A DNA stretch of 64,000 nucleotides, taken from Umbelopsis ramanniana AG. Taxonomy: Eukaryota; Mucoromycota; Umbelopsidomycetes; Umbelopsidales; Umbelopsidaceae. Every line of letters starts with the position of its first letter. Within the stretch, counting starts at the first letter, position 1. Shown piece after piece: positions 10,557 to 27,178 of this stretch. The DNA is taken from assembly GCF_025399195.1 (NCBI RefSeq), contig NW_026252103.1, positions 1-64,000 of the forward strand, given 5' to 3'. The position numbers and the translations under genes are program-made. The notes under the pieces are model-generated. The model made no database searches and was not told the origin of the DNA. It saw only the letters and a list, made by a program, of their open reading frames with translations.

Positions 10557-10931
10557 ATGCCAGAAGAGCAAATTGCCGATGATCTCGGGAACTTGACTGT
10601 TCAGAGCTCGCTCACCGGCGAAATCCTCGAAATTAGCGTCTACCAAAATATTATCTTTGATGGCATTGCACATGGTGAGCTGTGCAGACGGTTTGTTCTC
10701 TGGCTGGTCACCATTGCGTTGTTGAACAATTTCGATGCCCCATTCGCTCGCACTGTCTTTCTCCGTTCACGCATGCTCAAAGACTTATGGCGACGGTTAC
10801 AATGCGAATTGGCGCATTACCAAGGTACGTAGTCACATCGTCTAGGAAGCCATTGTTCTAGTGACATAAAGAAATTTCATCATATCATAAATTATTATCA
10901 TTCGCCAGAGCCGTATTTCAAGGTATGCTGA
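10557..10931 (+). CDS. Hypothetical protein, about 96 residues, unrecognised
   Basis: The first exon (10557-10824) has coding-like third-position use and no lookalike on the other strand. It starts MPEEQIADDLGNLTVQSSL and continues through a hydrophobic stretch (RRFVLWLVTIALLNNF) to RLQCELAHYQ. A GTACGT donor at 10825 and a CCAG acceptor before 10909 join in frame to a short second exon ending in TGA at 10929-10931. A TATATA box sits about 80 bp upstream. I recognise no domain. It might be the stub of a longer, decayed gene, since the sequence downstream of 10931 shows nothing that continues it. An alternative is a single exon read through the donor. Confidence 0.4.
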
Positions 10932-11739
10932 GGCAATCTTATGTGTTGTGGGCACATCTTATCTAAATGATCACACTACGGATGGCAATACGAAGAGCAT
11001 TCAAGTCTCGCCCAGTTCACAGAAACTTGAGAGTAAATGATGATTTACATGTTGATACAATTACATTTAGCACTTCATCGCAAATATCTGAGTGCCAGAG
11101 TTCAAAATGAACAAGATAAACCATGCTCATACGTTCGTTTCCATACTTTGAGTCAGGTTGTTTTAAATAGGGATGTAAGTCGACTAAGTTGCCATGATCA
11201 ATCGGAATCGAAAAAAGACACACCATTGGCTTTGACTGCCTAAAGGAAAGAGGTAGGAAGATGGTAAATACATTGCTACTTCAGCAATGTATGGAAGAGC
11301 AAGAATTTAGAAAACCCGAGTCATAATTTTGGATGAATCAATACCTTCAAACGAATTGCTCGGTTTAATCAGCTCCTATATGTTTCATAGCATTTTAAAC
11401 GTTGTACAAACGCTACCGTGCTCTTACTTTGCCTTCATATAAAGTTGCGATCCTAGCGCTCTCTTGAATCGTTATCTAGTTCAGAAGAAAATAGCCATAT
11501 CTTATATTTCTTTTTGAAAGGAACTCAAGTCATATACTTACTTGTATTTTAAGCTCCTTGAAGAATAAAAAAGCGATATCATGTACTTTGTGGACCTTTG
11601 TCGACAGTTTCAATTTTTCTGATTTTCTCCGCCGCTGTGACTGGGACTGGCACCACCTGCCGCCAGAAAAATTTGGTCATATACGAAAAGCGAATCTTCA
11701 AAAATAAATCTTTCTTTTTCGCAACTCTCAACTCACAAG
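10932..11739. other. Intergenic, upstream of RPL4
   Basis: AT-rich region with a TATAAAG-like element near 11437 and T-rich tracts before the RPL4 start. Short overlapping ORFs on both strands (11017-11243) show no family features. It presumably contains the ribosomal protein promoter. Confidence 0.4.
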
Positions 11740-13142
11740 ATGGTAAGCCATAAGAATCAAATCATCCAATCTTTCCAGCATCCATCCATCGACGATAGAT
11801 GGATTCGCACACATCAAACGTTGATTGGTGCTTTATATAGCAGCAACATCTCGATTGCGATTGTCATTGGGTGGATTCACATTGACTTGAATGGCACAAT
11901 TCAAATTACTTACCCTTTTTCATTTACTTCATCTAGTCCGCGGCTGCTAGACCCGTTATCAACGTCCACTCCACCAATGGCTCCAGTGCCACTTTGACCC
12001 TCCCTGCTGTCTTCAAGGCCCCCATTCGCCCTGACATTGTTAACTTCGTCCACACCAACATGGCTAAGAACAAGCGTCAAGCTTATGCCGTCTCCGAGAA
12101 GGCTGGTCACCAAACCTCTGCTGAGAGTTGGGGTACTGGTCGTGCTGTTGCCCGTATTCCCCGTGTTAACGGTTCCGGAACTCACCGCGCTGGTCAGGTA
12201 TGTAGATGAGATATAGAGGTGATTGCTTAACTTTCACGACAAATTTTTTTTAACGAATGCACTTTTTAATAGGCTGCTTTCGGTAACATGTGCCGTGGAG
12301 GAAGAATGTTCGCTCCTACCAAGACCTGGAGAAAGTGGCACGTCAAGACCAACTTGAACCAGAAGCGTTTCGCCACTGCCTCTGCTTTGGCTGCTTCTGC
12401 TCTTCCCTCCCTTGTCTTGGCCCGCGGTCATCGCATCGAGCAAATTGAGGAAGTTCCCCTTGTTGTTGCTGATGAAGTCCAGACTCTCACCAAGACCAAG
12501 GAAGCTGTTGCTCTTCTTCAAGCCCTCAACGCCTACGCTGATGTTGTTAAGGTTTCCAACTCTCGCAAGCTCCGTGCTGGTGTTGGTAAGATCCGTAACC
12601 GCCGTTACCGTCAGCGCCGTGGACCTCTCGTTGTCTATGGTGAGGACAACGGTGTTGCCAAGGCCTTCCGCAACCTTCCCGGTGTTGAGGCTGTCAACGT
12701 CCGCCACTTGAACTTGCTTCAGCTTGCTCCCGGTGGTCACGTCGGTCGTTTCGTCATCTGGACCGCCAGTGCTTTCGCTCTTCTCGACGAGCTCTACGGT
12801 ACCTACGAGTCTCCCGCTACCCTCAAGAAGGACTATGTTCTTCCCGCCCACATCATCTCTAACCCTGATGTCACTCGTCTCATCAACTCTGATGAAATCC
12901 AGTCCGTCACTCGTACTAAGGGCAACAAGCACCACAAGAGACCCTTCACCCAGAAGAAGAACCCTCTCAAGAACGCTGGTGTCATGAACCGTCTCAACCC
13001 TTACCATCAAGTTGTTCGCCGTGCCGAGATCGTCGGTGCTGAGAAGCGCAAGGCTGGTAAGGTCGCCAAGAAGGATACCAAGGTCAAGGGTGTCAACACT
13101 GTTGCCTCTGAGAAGTTCTTGGAAATCCTCCGCTCTGCTTAA
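11740..13142 (+). CDS. RPL4: 60S ribosomal protein L4 (uL4)
   Basis: Three exons (11740-11742, 11937-12197, 12273-13142) give 377 residues. The first coding exon is the ATG alone, immediately followed by GTAAGC. The second exon then starts [20 protein letters not shown]. Diagnostic uL4 blocks are intact: [50 protein letters not shown] and [16 protein letters not shown]. The eukaryotic C-terminal extension is lysine-rich ([20 protein letters not shown]). uL4 sits in the large subunit near the exit-tunnel constriction. Codon use is strongly biased to C/T-ending codons, as expected of a very highly expressed gene, and differs sharply from its neighbours. That bias also creates a 372-codon antisense ORF, which is a shadow. 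The first intron is 194 bp and the second 75 bp. I looked in the first intron for snoRNA boxes, as found in vertebrate RPL4, and saw none that was convincing. Confidence 0.97.
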
Positions 13143-13946
13143 ACGTATCAACCAGATATGTATTATGCTTTGGGGAGAAAACATTGAAACGGATTTTCTT
13201 GTGTTTGCATAGTCTTTTTCTATCGATTGAGAATAGCATATAAATGAAAATTTAGCATTGACATCTGTTTGTACACTATTGCTTGCTTTACGATGAGTGT
13301 GGGGGCATGGGCATTGTTCAGAATGATGTGATCTAACTGGGTATGGATGCAATAGGAGCGACTACATTTTGACTTCTATTACCTGAGTACATACTTGGGT
13401 ATGGAAAAGAACATACTATCAGATAAATTTAAAGGTAGCTCCACGAAAGGGAAGAGATCGCGAATGATGAAGGCTGGCCAAGTCAAGTCCAAGTCAAATG
13501 AAATAGAATGCAGAATCGATAAATGACAATAGTGCTTTCTTGTTCTAGACTTATGTCTACTTGTCAAAGTGAATGTTACGTTCAGTAATTTGCAGCCTAA
13601 GGCTAAGGCAGTTGATTGATAAAAGTGAGGGACAACGACTAAGGCCAGGCTTAACCATAGATACCAATGTTATGCGCTTAATTAGAATTGAGAATTATTT
13701 TATATTCGAAGGATATGGAGAAATATTGAGACAAAAACTGAAATCAGATAGAAACTTAAAATTGTGGAAAAGGCTTTCAGACAAGCAAAGACATAAAACT
13801 GTCGCTAGGTTATCATTATGATAAAGTGAAAAATTGGTTAAGGGTAGACATGGTAACTTGGAGTGAAGATGCTTGCATTGAGTATGTGGACAGCATTTTG
13901 CTTTTATCAACGATATGTGAATATATCATATTGGGAAGCAAAACGA
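13143..13946. other. Convergent intergenic region between RPL4 and bHLH gene
   Basis: Downstream DNA of two convergent genes. It is A/T-rich with short overlapping ORFs of no recognisable family. I see no RNA gene or repeat. Confidence 0.4.
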
Positions 13947-15095
13947 CTAGTCCTTCTGGGACTTGTGCTCGTCCTTGTCAGAATGGTCGGTTTTGGCCTT
14001 TTTCTTCGTGTGTTCGTCGTTATCTTCACCAAGTTGACGCTTCATACGTTCATTATCCTGGCGCAGTCTTTCGACCTCATTCTTGAGAACCTCAACTTGC
14101 TGACTCAGTTCATTAATGGCTTGATCTGTCAAAAGCTTTTCGAGAGTCCATTTTTCGATGGTAGCTGCTTCATTGTCTTTCAGCTGTTGGATGTACTGAG
14201 CCGCGCGCTGTAATATGGAACCTTTATTCTTTTCGCTACCAGGAACCATTTTTGCAATTTCGTTAATGCCATCGTTAATAGTTTCGCGTCTACGTCTTTC
14301 GACTTGCTTGTGATTTTCGCGACGCTGGCGGTGCCACTCCTCCGATCCTACGATGAGCTTGTTAGATGATTCTCGATGACTTGCGGCATTCTGCTGTCGA
14401 TCGGCTGCTGATTGTTGATCGTTGCTATGAGCGTTTGATTGTTGGTGATGTACAGCAAAGGCTGGTTGTTGCGATGCCATGCTTGCCCAAAGTTGTGCGT
14501 TTTCCGACGTGGTGTAAGATGTGTTTGACCTTTCCTCTTCACTCTTGGTGGACGACGGTCTAACGTTGGAGACATTGGTTGAGCTTTGCGACTGGGAAGC
14601 AAGAGCTTCTGTCAATTGCTGCAATATAAATCGAGTAAGGTGTCAGAATGATTTAGTAAAAGCGAGGCGTTGTCCGACCGTTTCATTTGCAGCCAGACAC
14701 AAGCATTTAAAGGGCTACTGTACGCACCTTTGCCAACTCATGCCCTCCTTGCTTCAAATCGAGCATGGCTTGAGCAGAAGAAATACTTGTGGAATCCAGT
14801 TTGGAGGGTATAGTCTGTTTGGAAGACGGGTTTTGTAGTAATACGAGTACGTTAGCTAAGGAGGCACTGCTGCTGTCGAGCACTGCGTTCTCGTAATGTG
14901 TAAACAGAATGGACGCTTGAGATGCCCTGTAGCAGAGTATCGTGACATTTGATTAGTATCATTTTTTACACTTCTTTATGATGCTTCGCGAGTACACTTG
15001 TGCTCGAAGGTAGGCGTGTTATGCCATGAACAACTTACCTTCGCTGGTCAGGTGAAGCGAGGTCACGAGTAGTGAAAGATTGTCGTAAGCTGGCT
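13947..15095 (-). CDS. bHLH-leucine-zipper transcription factor, Cbf1/USF-like; start unresolved
   Basis: The last exon (14618-13947) encodes a basic helix-loop-helix: EEWHRQRRENHKQVERRRRE, then TINDGINEIAKMVPGSEKNK and GSILQRAAQYIQQLKD. The basic-region residues His, Glu and Arg for CANNTG (CACGTG-type) recognition are present. A heptad-like coiled coil (LSQQVEVLKNEVERLRQDNE) and a lysine-rich acidic tail follow. The EEWHRQR-ENHK start is typical of Cbf1, which activates sulfur amino acid genes and binds centromere DNA in yeast. Upstream, exon 14926-14728 continues in frame (ASQASILFTHYENAVLDSSS) and a shorter exon (15095-15039) can be added by AG and GT signals. No in-frame ATG is found before it, so the true first exon is missing. 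The ATG at 14766 is a possible but less attractive start because the upstream sequence reads as coding. Confidence 0.8.
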
Positions 15096-15903
15096 CTGAG
15101 GCACGTTATTCAAAAAATCAAATAGTCGACGTCATCGTTAATTGGCCTTCTGATTGGCCAAGTTAACAAGTGACGTTTCACATGCGGTAATTTTTTGGCT
15201 TGTGAGAATTTTGGGCTGTGTCATGACTAACTGTGCCACTCAATGTCTCCAGTGCAAGAGGTACCTTTGCTATGACCAAATCGAAAGCTACGATGGAAGC
15301 ATTATACATGATTTAGAAGGGAAGTCAAGAAAATTAGAAGTATTTTTTAGATTATGGAATAGCAGGTTTAGAACATATATAAATGGAAAAAGCTGTTAGT
15401 GCTGCTTGTATGTTAATAGGAGGCATGCAATTCCAAAGAAGTGGATATCCTCACTAGTTGGATTGATCTCTTTAAAGTACGCATCATTGCAGTAGTATAA
15501 ATGGATCGCTATTGATGCGTGACGTTAAAGGTGACTTTAATTCCATTGAAGTGTAAAATGGATGCTCAGCGCTTTAATGAAAATTTGAACTATCAAAGAA
15601 CCCTATTATGAAATGAATGTTTGGACTACAGGCTTTCAGATCATGAACTTTTTCTCGCTTCAGCTTACGTTTCAACCGATAGAGCTTTTAAAGGTAATAG
15701 ACTCGAAACGTGTGCCAAAGCGACTTTGCATCTGAGAGATTGACGTCACGCACAGATGACAAATTTAAATTTTGTCATGGAACTTGAGAATGCGAGCTCA
15801 CCAACGTCATCTCACGCGCCGCCATATACTTACAGCTTTGTCGTCCCGCTTGGCTTTATTCACCTGTCTGTAGTCTTCAATACTCTTTATCCAAGATCCG
15901 GTA
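15096..15903. promoter_or_regulatory. Divergent bHLH/USP7 promoter region with CRE and CCAAT elements
   Basis: Full palindromic CRE TGACGTCA at 15741-15748 about 160 bp before the USP7 ATG. Further CRE-like cores lie near 15127-15134 (CGACGTCAT), 15171 (TGACGT) and 15521 (TGACGT). Two inverted CCAAT boxes (ATTGG at 15141-15145 and 15153-15157) lie close to the bHLH gene. These fit a bZIP- and CCAAT-binding-factor-regulated bidirectional region. Function is inferred from motifs only. Confidence 0.45.
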
Positions 15904-20804
<4,901 letters not shown>

Positions 20805-21000
20805 AAGACAAATTTACCTATTTTTTTTTTTCTTCTTTTGCCATTTGAGCTTACTCTTTCCCTTTTTTCTTTTCCCTATTTTTTTCTCATAAAAATAAAA
20901 TTGGCCAAAATTCTTGTCTGACTTTCAGACTTTCAACCACTCAGGTGTCGTCACACACGCTTTCAATCTTTCCTCTTTCCCTTTTCATCAGCTGCCGAAA

Positions 21001-22291
21001 ATGATGCTCTATAAGCTGGTTGTTCTCGGCGACGGAGGTGTAGGAAAGGTATGAAGAAGCGCAACTAATCTTTTCGAGATAATCAATACGTGACCAATGC
21101 TCACCCACCATTCTTCATCAGACCGCTTTGACCATCCAGGTAGATTATCAGATAGCCCATTTCCTGTTTGGACCCGTACTTCACACACAAATGCCAGTGG
21201 AGGGCATAGTAGTTCGAAATACGATACGAACTAAATCAGACCCAATCGACGTATTGGCTAATTCACAAAGCTGATTGCCGTCGAGAAACTTCGAGTTTTA
21301 TTCGAGTCCCATCGACATGAACAGTATTATAACGTCTATTACCAAACGACAGACCCGCCCATCGTTTATATGAAAAACTGAACACAGCTGCGTTCTGTCG
21401 TTGTCGCCACCGATTTCAAATAATGTTTTGTATGATTATCAGTATATCTAACCATCCTTTTGTTTTTTATGTATTTGTCATAAATTTTTACAGCTATGTC
21501 TTAATCACTTCGTAGGTAAGTTGCACAACTTCGATTTTCCAAGCCATGTATGACAGTGTACTGATCAAAAAAATGCGCACTTTTTTTATATTACGATTAT
21601 TATATATTCCACAAATCTTGGCTACACTCTCCACAACAGAGGTAATGCTTTTAACTTTTTTTCTTTTAAGTATGTTATGGTTGCCAGAAACTAATACCAC
21701 TCATTTAATTCTTTCTTGATTACTTTTGCGGAATTATAGACTTATGACCCCACTATCGAGGACTCATACCGAAAACAAGTTGTTATTGATGAGCAGCCAT
21801 GCGTGCTTGAAGTACTGGATACCGCTGGGCAAGGTATCCTTAGATAACCAAATTTGGTGATGTTTCATGCTGATCCTTGTTATTGACTCGGGCTTCATTC
21901 AACAGAGGAGTATACCGCGTTGCGTGACCAATGGATCCGCGATGGTGAAGGCTTTCTTTTAGTCTATTCCATATCGTCACGCTCAACGTTCGAACGCGTT
22001 GAACGTTTCCGTGATCAAATATTTCGCGTCAAAGATGTCGATAATGTACCCTTGATGCTTGTTGGCAACAAATGTGACAAAGTCACCGAGCGCGAGGTTT
22101 CGCGTGAAGAAGGTTATGCCATGGCCAAACGACTTTCCTGCGACTTTATTGAAACATCAGCAAAAACATGCGTTAATGTAGAAAGATCCTTCTATTCAGT
22201 CGTCAGGATGATCCGCGCTAATCGCGAAGGAGGCTATGGCCATCAACCTGGCACAAAGAAGAAGCAGAAAAAGAGATGCTTGATATTATAA
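21001..22291 (+). CDS. Ras-family small GTPase (fungal RasB/Ras2-like), with predicted 2-nt micro-exon
   Basis: Six exons: 21001-21048, 21122-21139, 21494-21515, 21640-21641, 21740-21833 and 21906-22291, giving 189 residues. G-motifs are complete: GDGGVGKT (P-loop), [12 protein letters not shown] (switch I effector loop), DTAGQEEY (switch II, Gln kept), NKCD, and ETSAK. The polybasic tail [11 protein letters not shown] ends in a CaaX box, CLIL. Its final Leu favours geranylgeranylation, so a plasma-membrane or endomembrane GTPase controlling growth, cAMP or polarity is likely. The sequence runs [20 protein letters not shown] and then IQLCLNHFV before the switch I region. Reading across from HFV to TYDP requires two extra bases, AG. 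They are supplied by a 2-nt exon with perfect flanking splice sites. The intron before LCLNHFV is unusually long (354 bp). Confidence 0.92.
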
Positions 22292-23855
22292 TCAAACTAT
22301 TATTCAATCAGTGTCCTCCGCCAACCACAAACTGCAACTATACATCTACAGAGAGAAAGGATCTCTTAATCGGCTCAAGCTTCTTTTTATTTTGACTCTT
22401 CTTTCTTTTTCTTTTATTCTTATTCGCAATTCCAGGTAAAACAAGGAAAATAAGTGCTCACCAAAAATATCATCCACGGCGAGGAAAAAATCTCCAACCC
22501 CCCCAAAAAAAAAAAAAATTAGTTATATGGCCACCTCCATCATTGGAAATTATGACACTACCATCGACTGCACCGCATCTGCACATTCAGACTTATACAA
22601 CGTCCAAGTTGTGATCACCCCCCCCCCACATATCGCATATTATTCTTCCAGCGTGCTTATTTTCTCTTACTTTATTTCTTGTCATCCGACATCTTACTTC
22701 TTTTCTTCCTCGAATCAAACATCACCTTGCCGATTCTCCTCTATCCTAAGTACCTTTTTTGGTTTGTAGTCACCATTGTTAAATATCTTGTTTACATTCT
22801 CGAGATGCCTTGCTCTCTGTCTTGTTCCTAATACGATCTTCATTTATTTGACAAAAATGATGGGATTTATCCGATGTACGTGGAGCCATTGGATCTAAAT
22901 GGATTATCCAATGATTGGCTGATGATGTATTACAATGACAAGGAAACTTCCTCGCATACATAGAACGGAACGGCTTGCCAAAGGACGTGGGTGGCATTGA
23001 CCGTGGCGGCCGAGCATGATTGGTTGCCCTCCAAACTTTAGTGTCCCCCTTTGCCGAATGCATTTAGCAGAATGCTTGGACACCACATTCAAAATTCTCC
23101 TTGCTGTCGACACTTTAATGACAAATTTGCTCCCACAGGAGACCGAATTGTAAAAGGTTGAGGAGTTTCACTTCTCTCCCATAGGGGTATCGTTAGACTG
23201 GGGTGTCATATCTGACGCTAATTTGGTGTATCATAAAAATACAGTTGGTTACCGCACATTGTCAGGTAATCATGAATAGAACAATCATGAACATTTTTTT
23301 ATTTCCAATGCAAGTAGTGATAACAACATACTTTACAGTGTTTAATGGTCAGGATTTCGGAGTAACTGGAAAAGCCTAAGTGACAGGGAGACTTTTCTCC
23401 ACGTCGTTCTCGCATATATAATTTCTTGTTATATGACGACTAAAAGCTCTCCTTAACAAATTGAAGAAGTGGAAATCGCGCCAGGAGATGGGTTTGTTGA
23501 TCCCGTCACTACCGATCGACGAGGGCGACTAAAAAATCTCAGTTTGATGCTGAGAATTATTTTTATACGTCGATGGAAGTTACAATCGCCAGTATTGAGG
23601 AACGGACAGGGTGGTTGTTCTTGAATTATATTAAGAGTAATGCATACATAATTCTGTCAATAACAATTATAACTACTTTCTTTTTTTTTTTTATTCTCCA
23701 TCTTTCCACCACTTTCCTGTTTGTCTCTCCTTTTCTAAATACACCTCGAAAGTGTACAATTCCCCCCGACCGCTCGTTTCACCATCAATCCAAATTTTAT
23801 TCTCAAAATCAGGTTCATGCCGTTGGTTTTTTTTTCTTCTTCTCATCCCAGATAA
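22292..23855. other. Intergenic 1.56 kb
   Basis: Contains the 3' end of the Ras gene and the promoter of the Num1-like gene, with pyrimidine-rich tracts, an 8-9 C run near 22618 and A tracts near 22507. A stop-to-stop frame near 23460-23625 (IEEVEIAPGDGFVDPVTTDR) reads protein-like but lacks a start codon. I could not identify it. No RNA gene seen. Confidence 0.4.
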
Positions 23856-26800
23856 ATGATCGACATACCAGACAGCCCCAAAACGCCAACTACAACCAAC
23901 TATAACGAAAATGCTCTTCAGCAGCTTCAAGATAGAATTTCTATGCGCACACGTGCCCTTAATGACGCTCATTCTGAGTCTAACAAATCTATTCTTCAAA
24001 ACCAATATAAACAACTTAAGGAGCACTACAGGCTGGCTAGTGATAACACAGATACCACTGAACGAGAGTCGCAAACTGTCAGAGAAACCACAGAGCACAA
24101 GTTGTACGATCTCATACGTCAAAAATCAGAGCTGAAAGCGCAATGCAGAAAATCTGAATTTTCTCCAAAGGTAGTGTATATGTTGTGCTGTGCATGTTTT
24201 CATTGATCTCGATGTTTACTAACGGAACGAAAATCTCTCATAAAGGCTTATCCACCACGTATGACATGCTCTAACTCTACGCCAGTTTCGGGTCGTATCA
24301 CTAGCATATGCTCACCGACAGACAATTTCCCCCTGCCTACAACTTGCTCAATTCCCGCTAGTCCATCATCCCCTCAAAGGCGGCGAATAAAATCTCCAAC
24401 ACCCGACGATATACATACTGATATTGACTTCGCTACAGAAATAGGCCAAGGCTTGCTTCTTGAGGTTCGCAAGATGCACAATATGGTCCAAGAGAAAAAC
24501 GAAGCCATAAAAGCGATGGATTTTGCCAAAACTAACGATGAAGCAAGGATTTCTACTTTAGAAAAAAGACTAAAGATGAAAGAGGATGCTGAAGGTATGG
24601 CTGGCTGGTCATATAGAAAACTGACAGGAATGTTTTAAAAAACTCGTATTTTATGGCCTGTATTAATCTGGTTCTTGAAACATAGAACGATTGAAAGATC
24701 AGTGTTGGGACTTGGAGGTGTCCAAGCAGGAGTTGATAGCTCAGGTCACTGAGCTGCAGCAAAAATTAGCACGAAAAACGGTCGATCATACCCGAGTAGC
24801 GAATAGATTGAATGCCCTGACCGAAGAAAGCGAGGCACTTCGAAACAAAAATGAACAGCAATCAGAAGCCATGAAATCGATGCAGAAAAAGATGAATGAT
24901 TCACCATCGTCTCGACAAAATCAATCACCCTTGCGTGACTCACATGTACACCATTCCAGATCGTCATTGTTACCCGTCCCAGTCAAATTAGATTCCATCC
25001 AAAGCGCTAGCATAACATCCATTACCACATCTGTAGCAGAATCAGAGGCAAGCGATACGCCAAAGCAAACCAAATCAAGTCCCACCGCACAGACGACATC
25101 GGCTGCAACAGGAAAAACTGTTGAGGTCGACGCTTTGAAGCATTCATTGGCACATTCACATAGAACTATTGCTCAACTTCGAGCCATGTTACATATGGAA
25201 CGGACTGAGAAAAACGAAACAAAAAAGCTTTTGAGCGAATCTCAGGAAACCATCGAAAAAATGCGCCGTAATAGAAATGCTTGGAATGACGAGGAGCCGT
25301 CGGTACAATTGAATACTCCCAAGATCAAAATGGTTCCATCCAAACGTCGAGGAGCGGCAAGATATGCTAGTGGTCTCGTGAGAGGTTCAGAAGTTGATCA
25401 TCATTGTGAGTTGGAGCCTAGTCATGCCGAGGAGGATATTCAATCAATGGACGAATCATGCGATGAAACTGGTAAGCCTGCCCACACATTTCCCAGCCTT
25501 GTTGCTTCATTAATTCAATATGGGAGCTCTCGGTTAATTTAATACATAGATGACCTGCAGCGACATGATGAAGTGCAGTCTCATGAAGATCAGTGTTCCC
25601 TCACTCTAGCAACTAGTGAAAGCCAAATTATCAAGCCACGTAAGATGCGTTCCCTTGGCGAAGAGCTACAGCTAGCGACATTTAGTATCGAGCCAATAAT
25701 GACGGACAGCCCGGAAAGTGGTGAAATGGAAGAAGATGGCAAAGATCAAGTACAAGACTCATTCATCGTGGCTGAAGGAGGCCAGCTCAAGGCTCAGGTC
25801 GCATATCATGCGAAGAGGACTTCACCCAAGCGACGAAATATTGATAGTAGCAAAGAGTGCAGTCTCCGTCGGTCGCCCAAATTACGAGATTTAACAAATA
25901 ATCCGGCACCACATGCCGCTGGAAGAATGACAGAGATACCTACTCTAAAGCCTACTATGAGCGACTCTACCGTTAGGACGTTACAAGAAACTATTGTAAT
26001 GAGGCCATCTTTTAGTGAACCTAGAGTGCCAGTTCTCATACAAACCCACCTACCATCTACTACCAATCTTGGAGAGATTAGTATCAAAAAGGATGAGGAA
26101 AATCAGAAGACTTTGAGTTCAATTTGCACGCAGACTGATGAGAACACAAAGTCTGATGTGAGTGATACTCTTAACTCTCAGAAGAGAAACTCTCGATTAT
26201 TGCGCAAGTCAAACGAATCGCAGCGAAGTGCATCGAGTGTTATATCAATCCATTGGCGATCATCAATAGCAGGGGATATGGCTTCTTCTCGATTGGACTA
26301 TAGCACCGGAGGTTTGACCCTCCTAACGCAAACCATGATTGGGGATTGGATGTGGAAATACACCCGGAAAACTGTTGGTAACGGCTATTCTGAGAAGCCT
26401 CACAAGCGGTTTTGCTGGATACATCCATATACCCGTACCTTATACTGGAGTACTGTTGAGCCGGGAATTGGCGAGGCTGAGTCAAGGGCAAAGAGTGGTA
26501 TGTCGTCTTACACTGAAAGGCATCGAGAACATTATGACTAAAGGTTTATCATACAGCATTTATTGAGTCCGTCGTGACGGCCATGGACGAAGGTGATGCG
26601 TTGTCTCGAGACATGCCTAAAGCAAGCATTATTATCAAAACATCTTCACGGGAGCTGAAACTCAAGGCTAGAGATGACATAAGACATACTGTGTGGTTTG
26701 AGGTAACGCATTATATAACACTCATAGTACATAACTCACATTGCGTTATTGACGCCAAGTGATACTACTGTAGGCACTGAAATACTTACTTCTTCGAACG

Positions 26801-27178
26801 TCCCCGGCATCGACATATGACATTCCAATGTTATCGAGCGCCAGCAACCAGAGACGCAGTGAAGTACTTTCATCGACTATCAGCCAAGCAACACTGCTTA
26901 GAAAGCAGGGTGGTCATGGCAAGATCCCAAATTTCACTGAAAAATCCGAAATGTCTTCCCTGGAAACAAATCAAGCTCCCTTTTCGTCATTATCGACATT
27001 ATTTCACCGTTCCACCCCATCTGACGGAGCTCCCACGGCCGCAACTACGACAACAGCATCAAAGCAGCAGCAAACATTATCGCATCGTGTGTCTATGCGT
27101 CTCCGGCCGCTGAGCACAGTTTCCACTTCTCTCAGCCTTCGCCGGCGCCAGAGTCTCGCTATCACACATAACCCTTAG
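23856..27178 (+). CDS. Num1/ApsA-like cortical protein with C-terminal PH domain
   Basis: Six exons (23856-24170, 24246-24594, 24686-25471, 25550-26497, 26557-26702, 26774-27178) join to 982 residues. The first half is mostly coiled coil (NENALQQLQDRISMRTRAL; LEVSKQELIAQVTELQQKLA; LRAMLHMERTEKNETKKLL) with Ser/Thr-rich low-complexity spacers. Near residues 780-920 is a PH domain of the Num1/Mcp5 type: TQTMIGDWMWKYTRK, then RFCWIHPYTRTLYW, SSRELKLKARDDIRHTVWFE and ALKYLLLRT. Num1, ApsA and Mcp5 bind phosphoinositides at the plasma membrane and anchor dynein (and mitochondria) at the cortex, positioning nuclei. The tandem Num1 repeats of yeast are absent. The ATG at 23856 opens the conserved exon; a T-rich leader precedes it. 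Confidence 0.82.

Noticed and set aside
11743-11936. snoRNA in the first intron of RPL4
   Set aside because: I looked for box C/D and H/ACA elements because vertebrate RPL4 introns host snoRNAs; no paired boxes were convincing.
11910-12185. Minus ORF over RPL4 exon 2
   Set aside because: Shadow of the biased sense strand; Ser/Gly/Val-rich composition is an artefact.
12234-13352. 372-codon minus-strand ORF over RPL4
   Set aside because: It is the antisense shadow of a highly codon-biased ribosomal protein gene; it has no recognisable domain and runs past the RPL4 stop by chance.
23460-23625. Protein-like stop-to-stop frame upstream of the Num1-like gene
   Set aside because: No initiation codon, no splice signal to a neighbour and no recognisable family.
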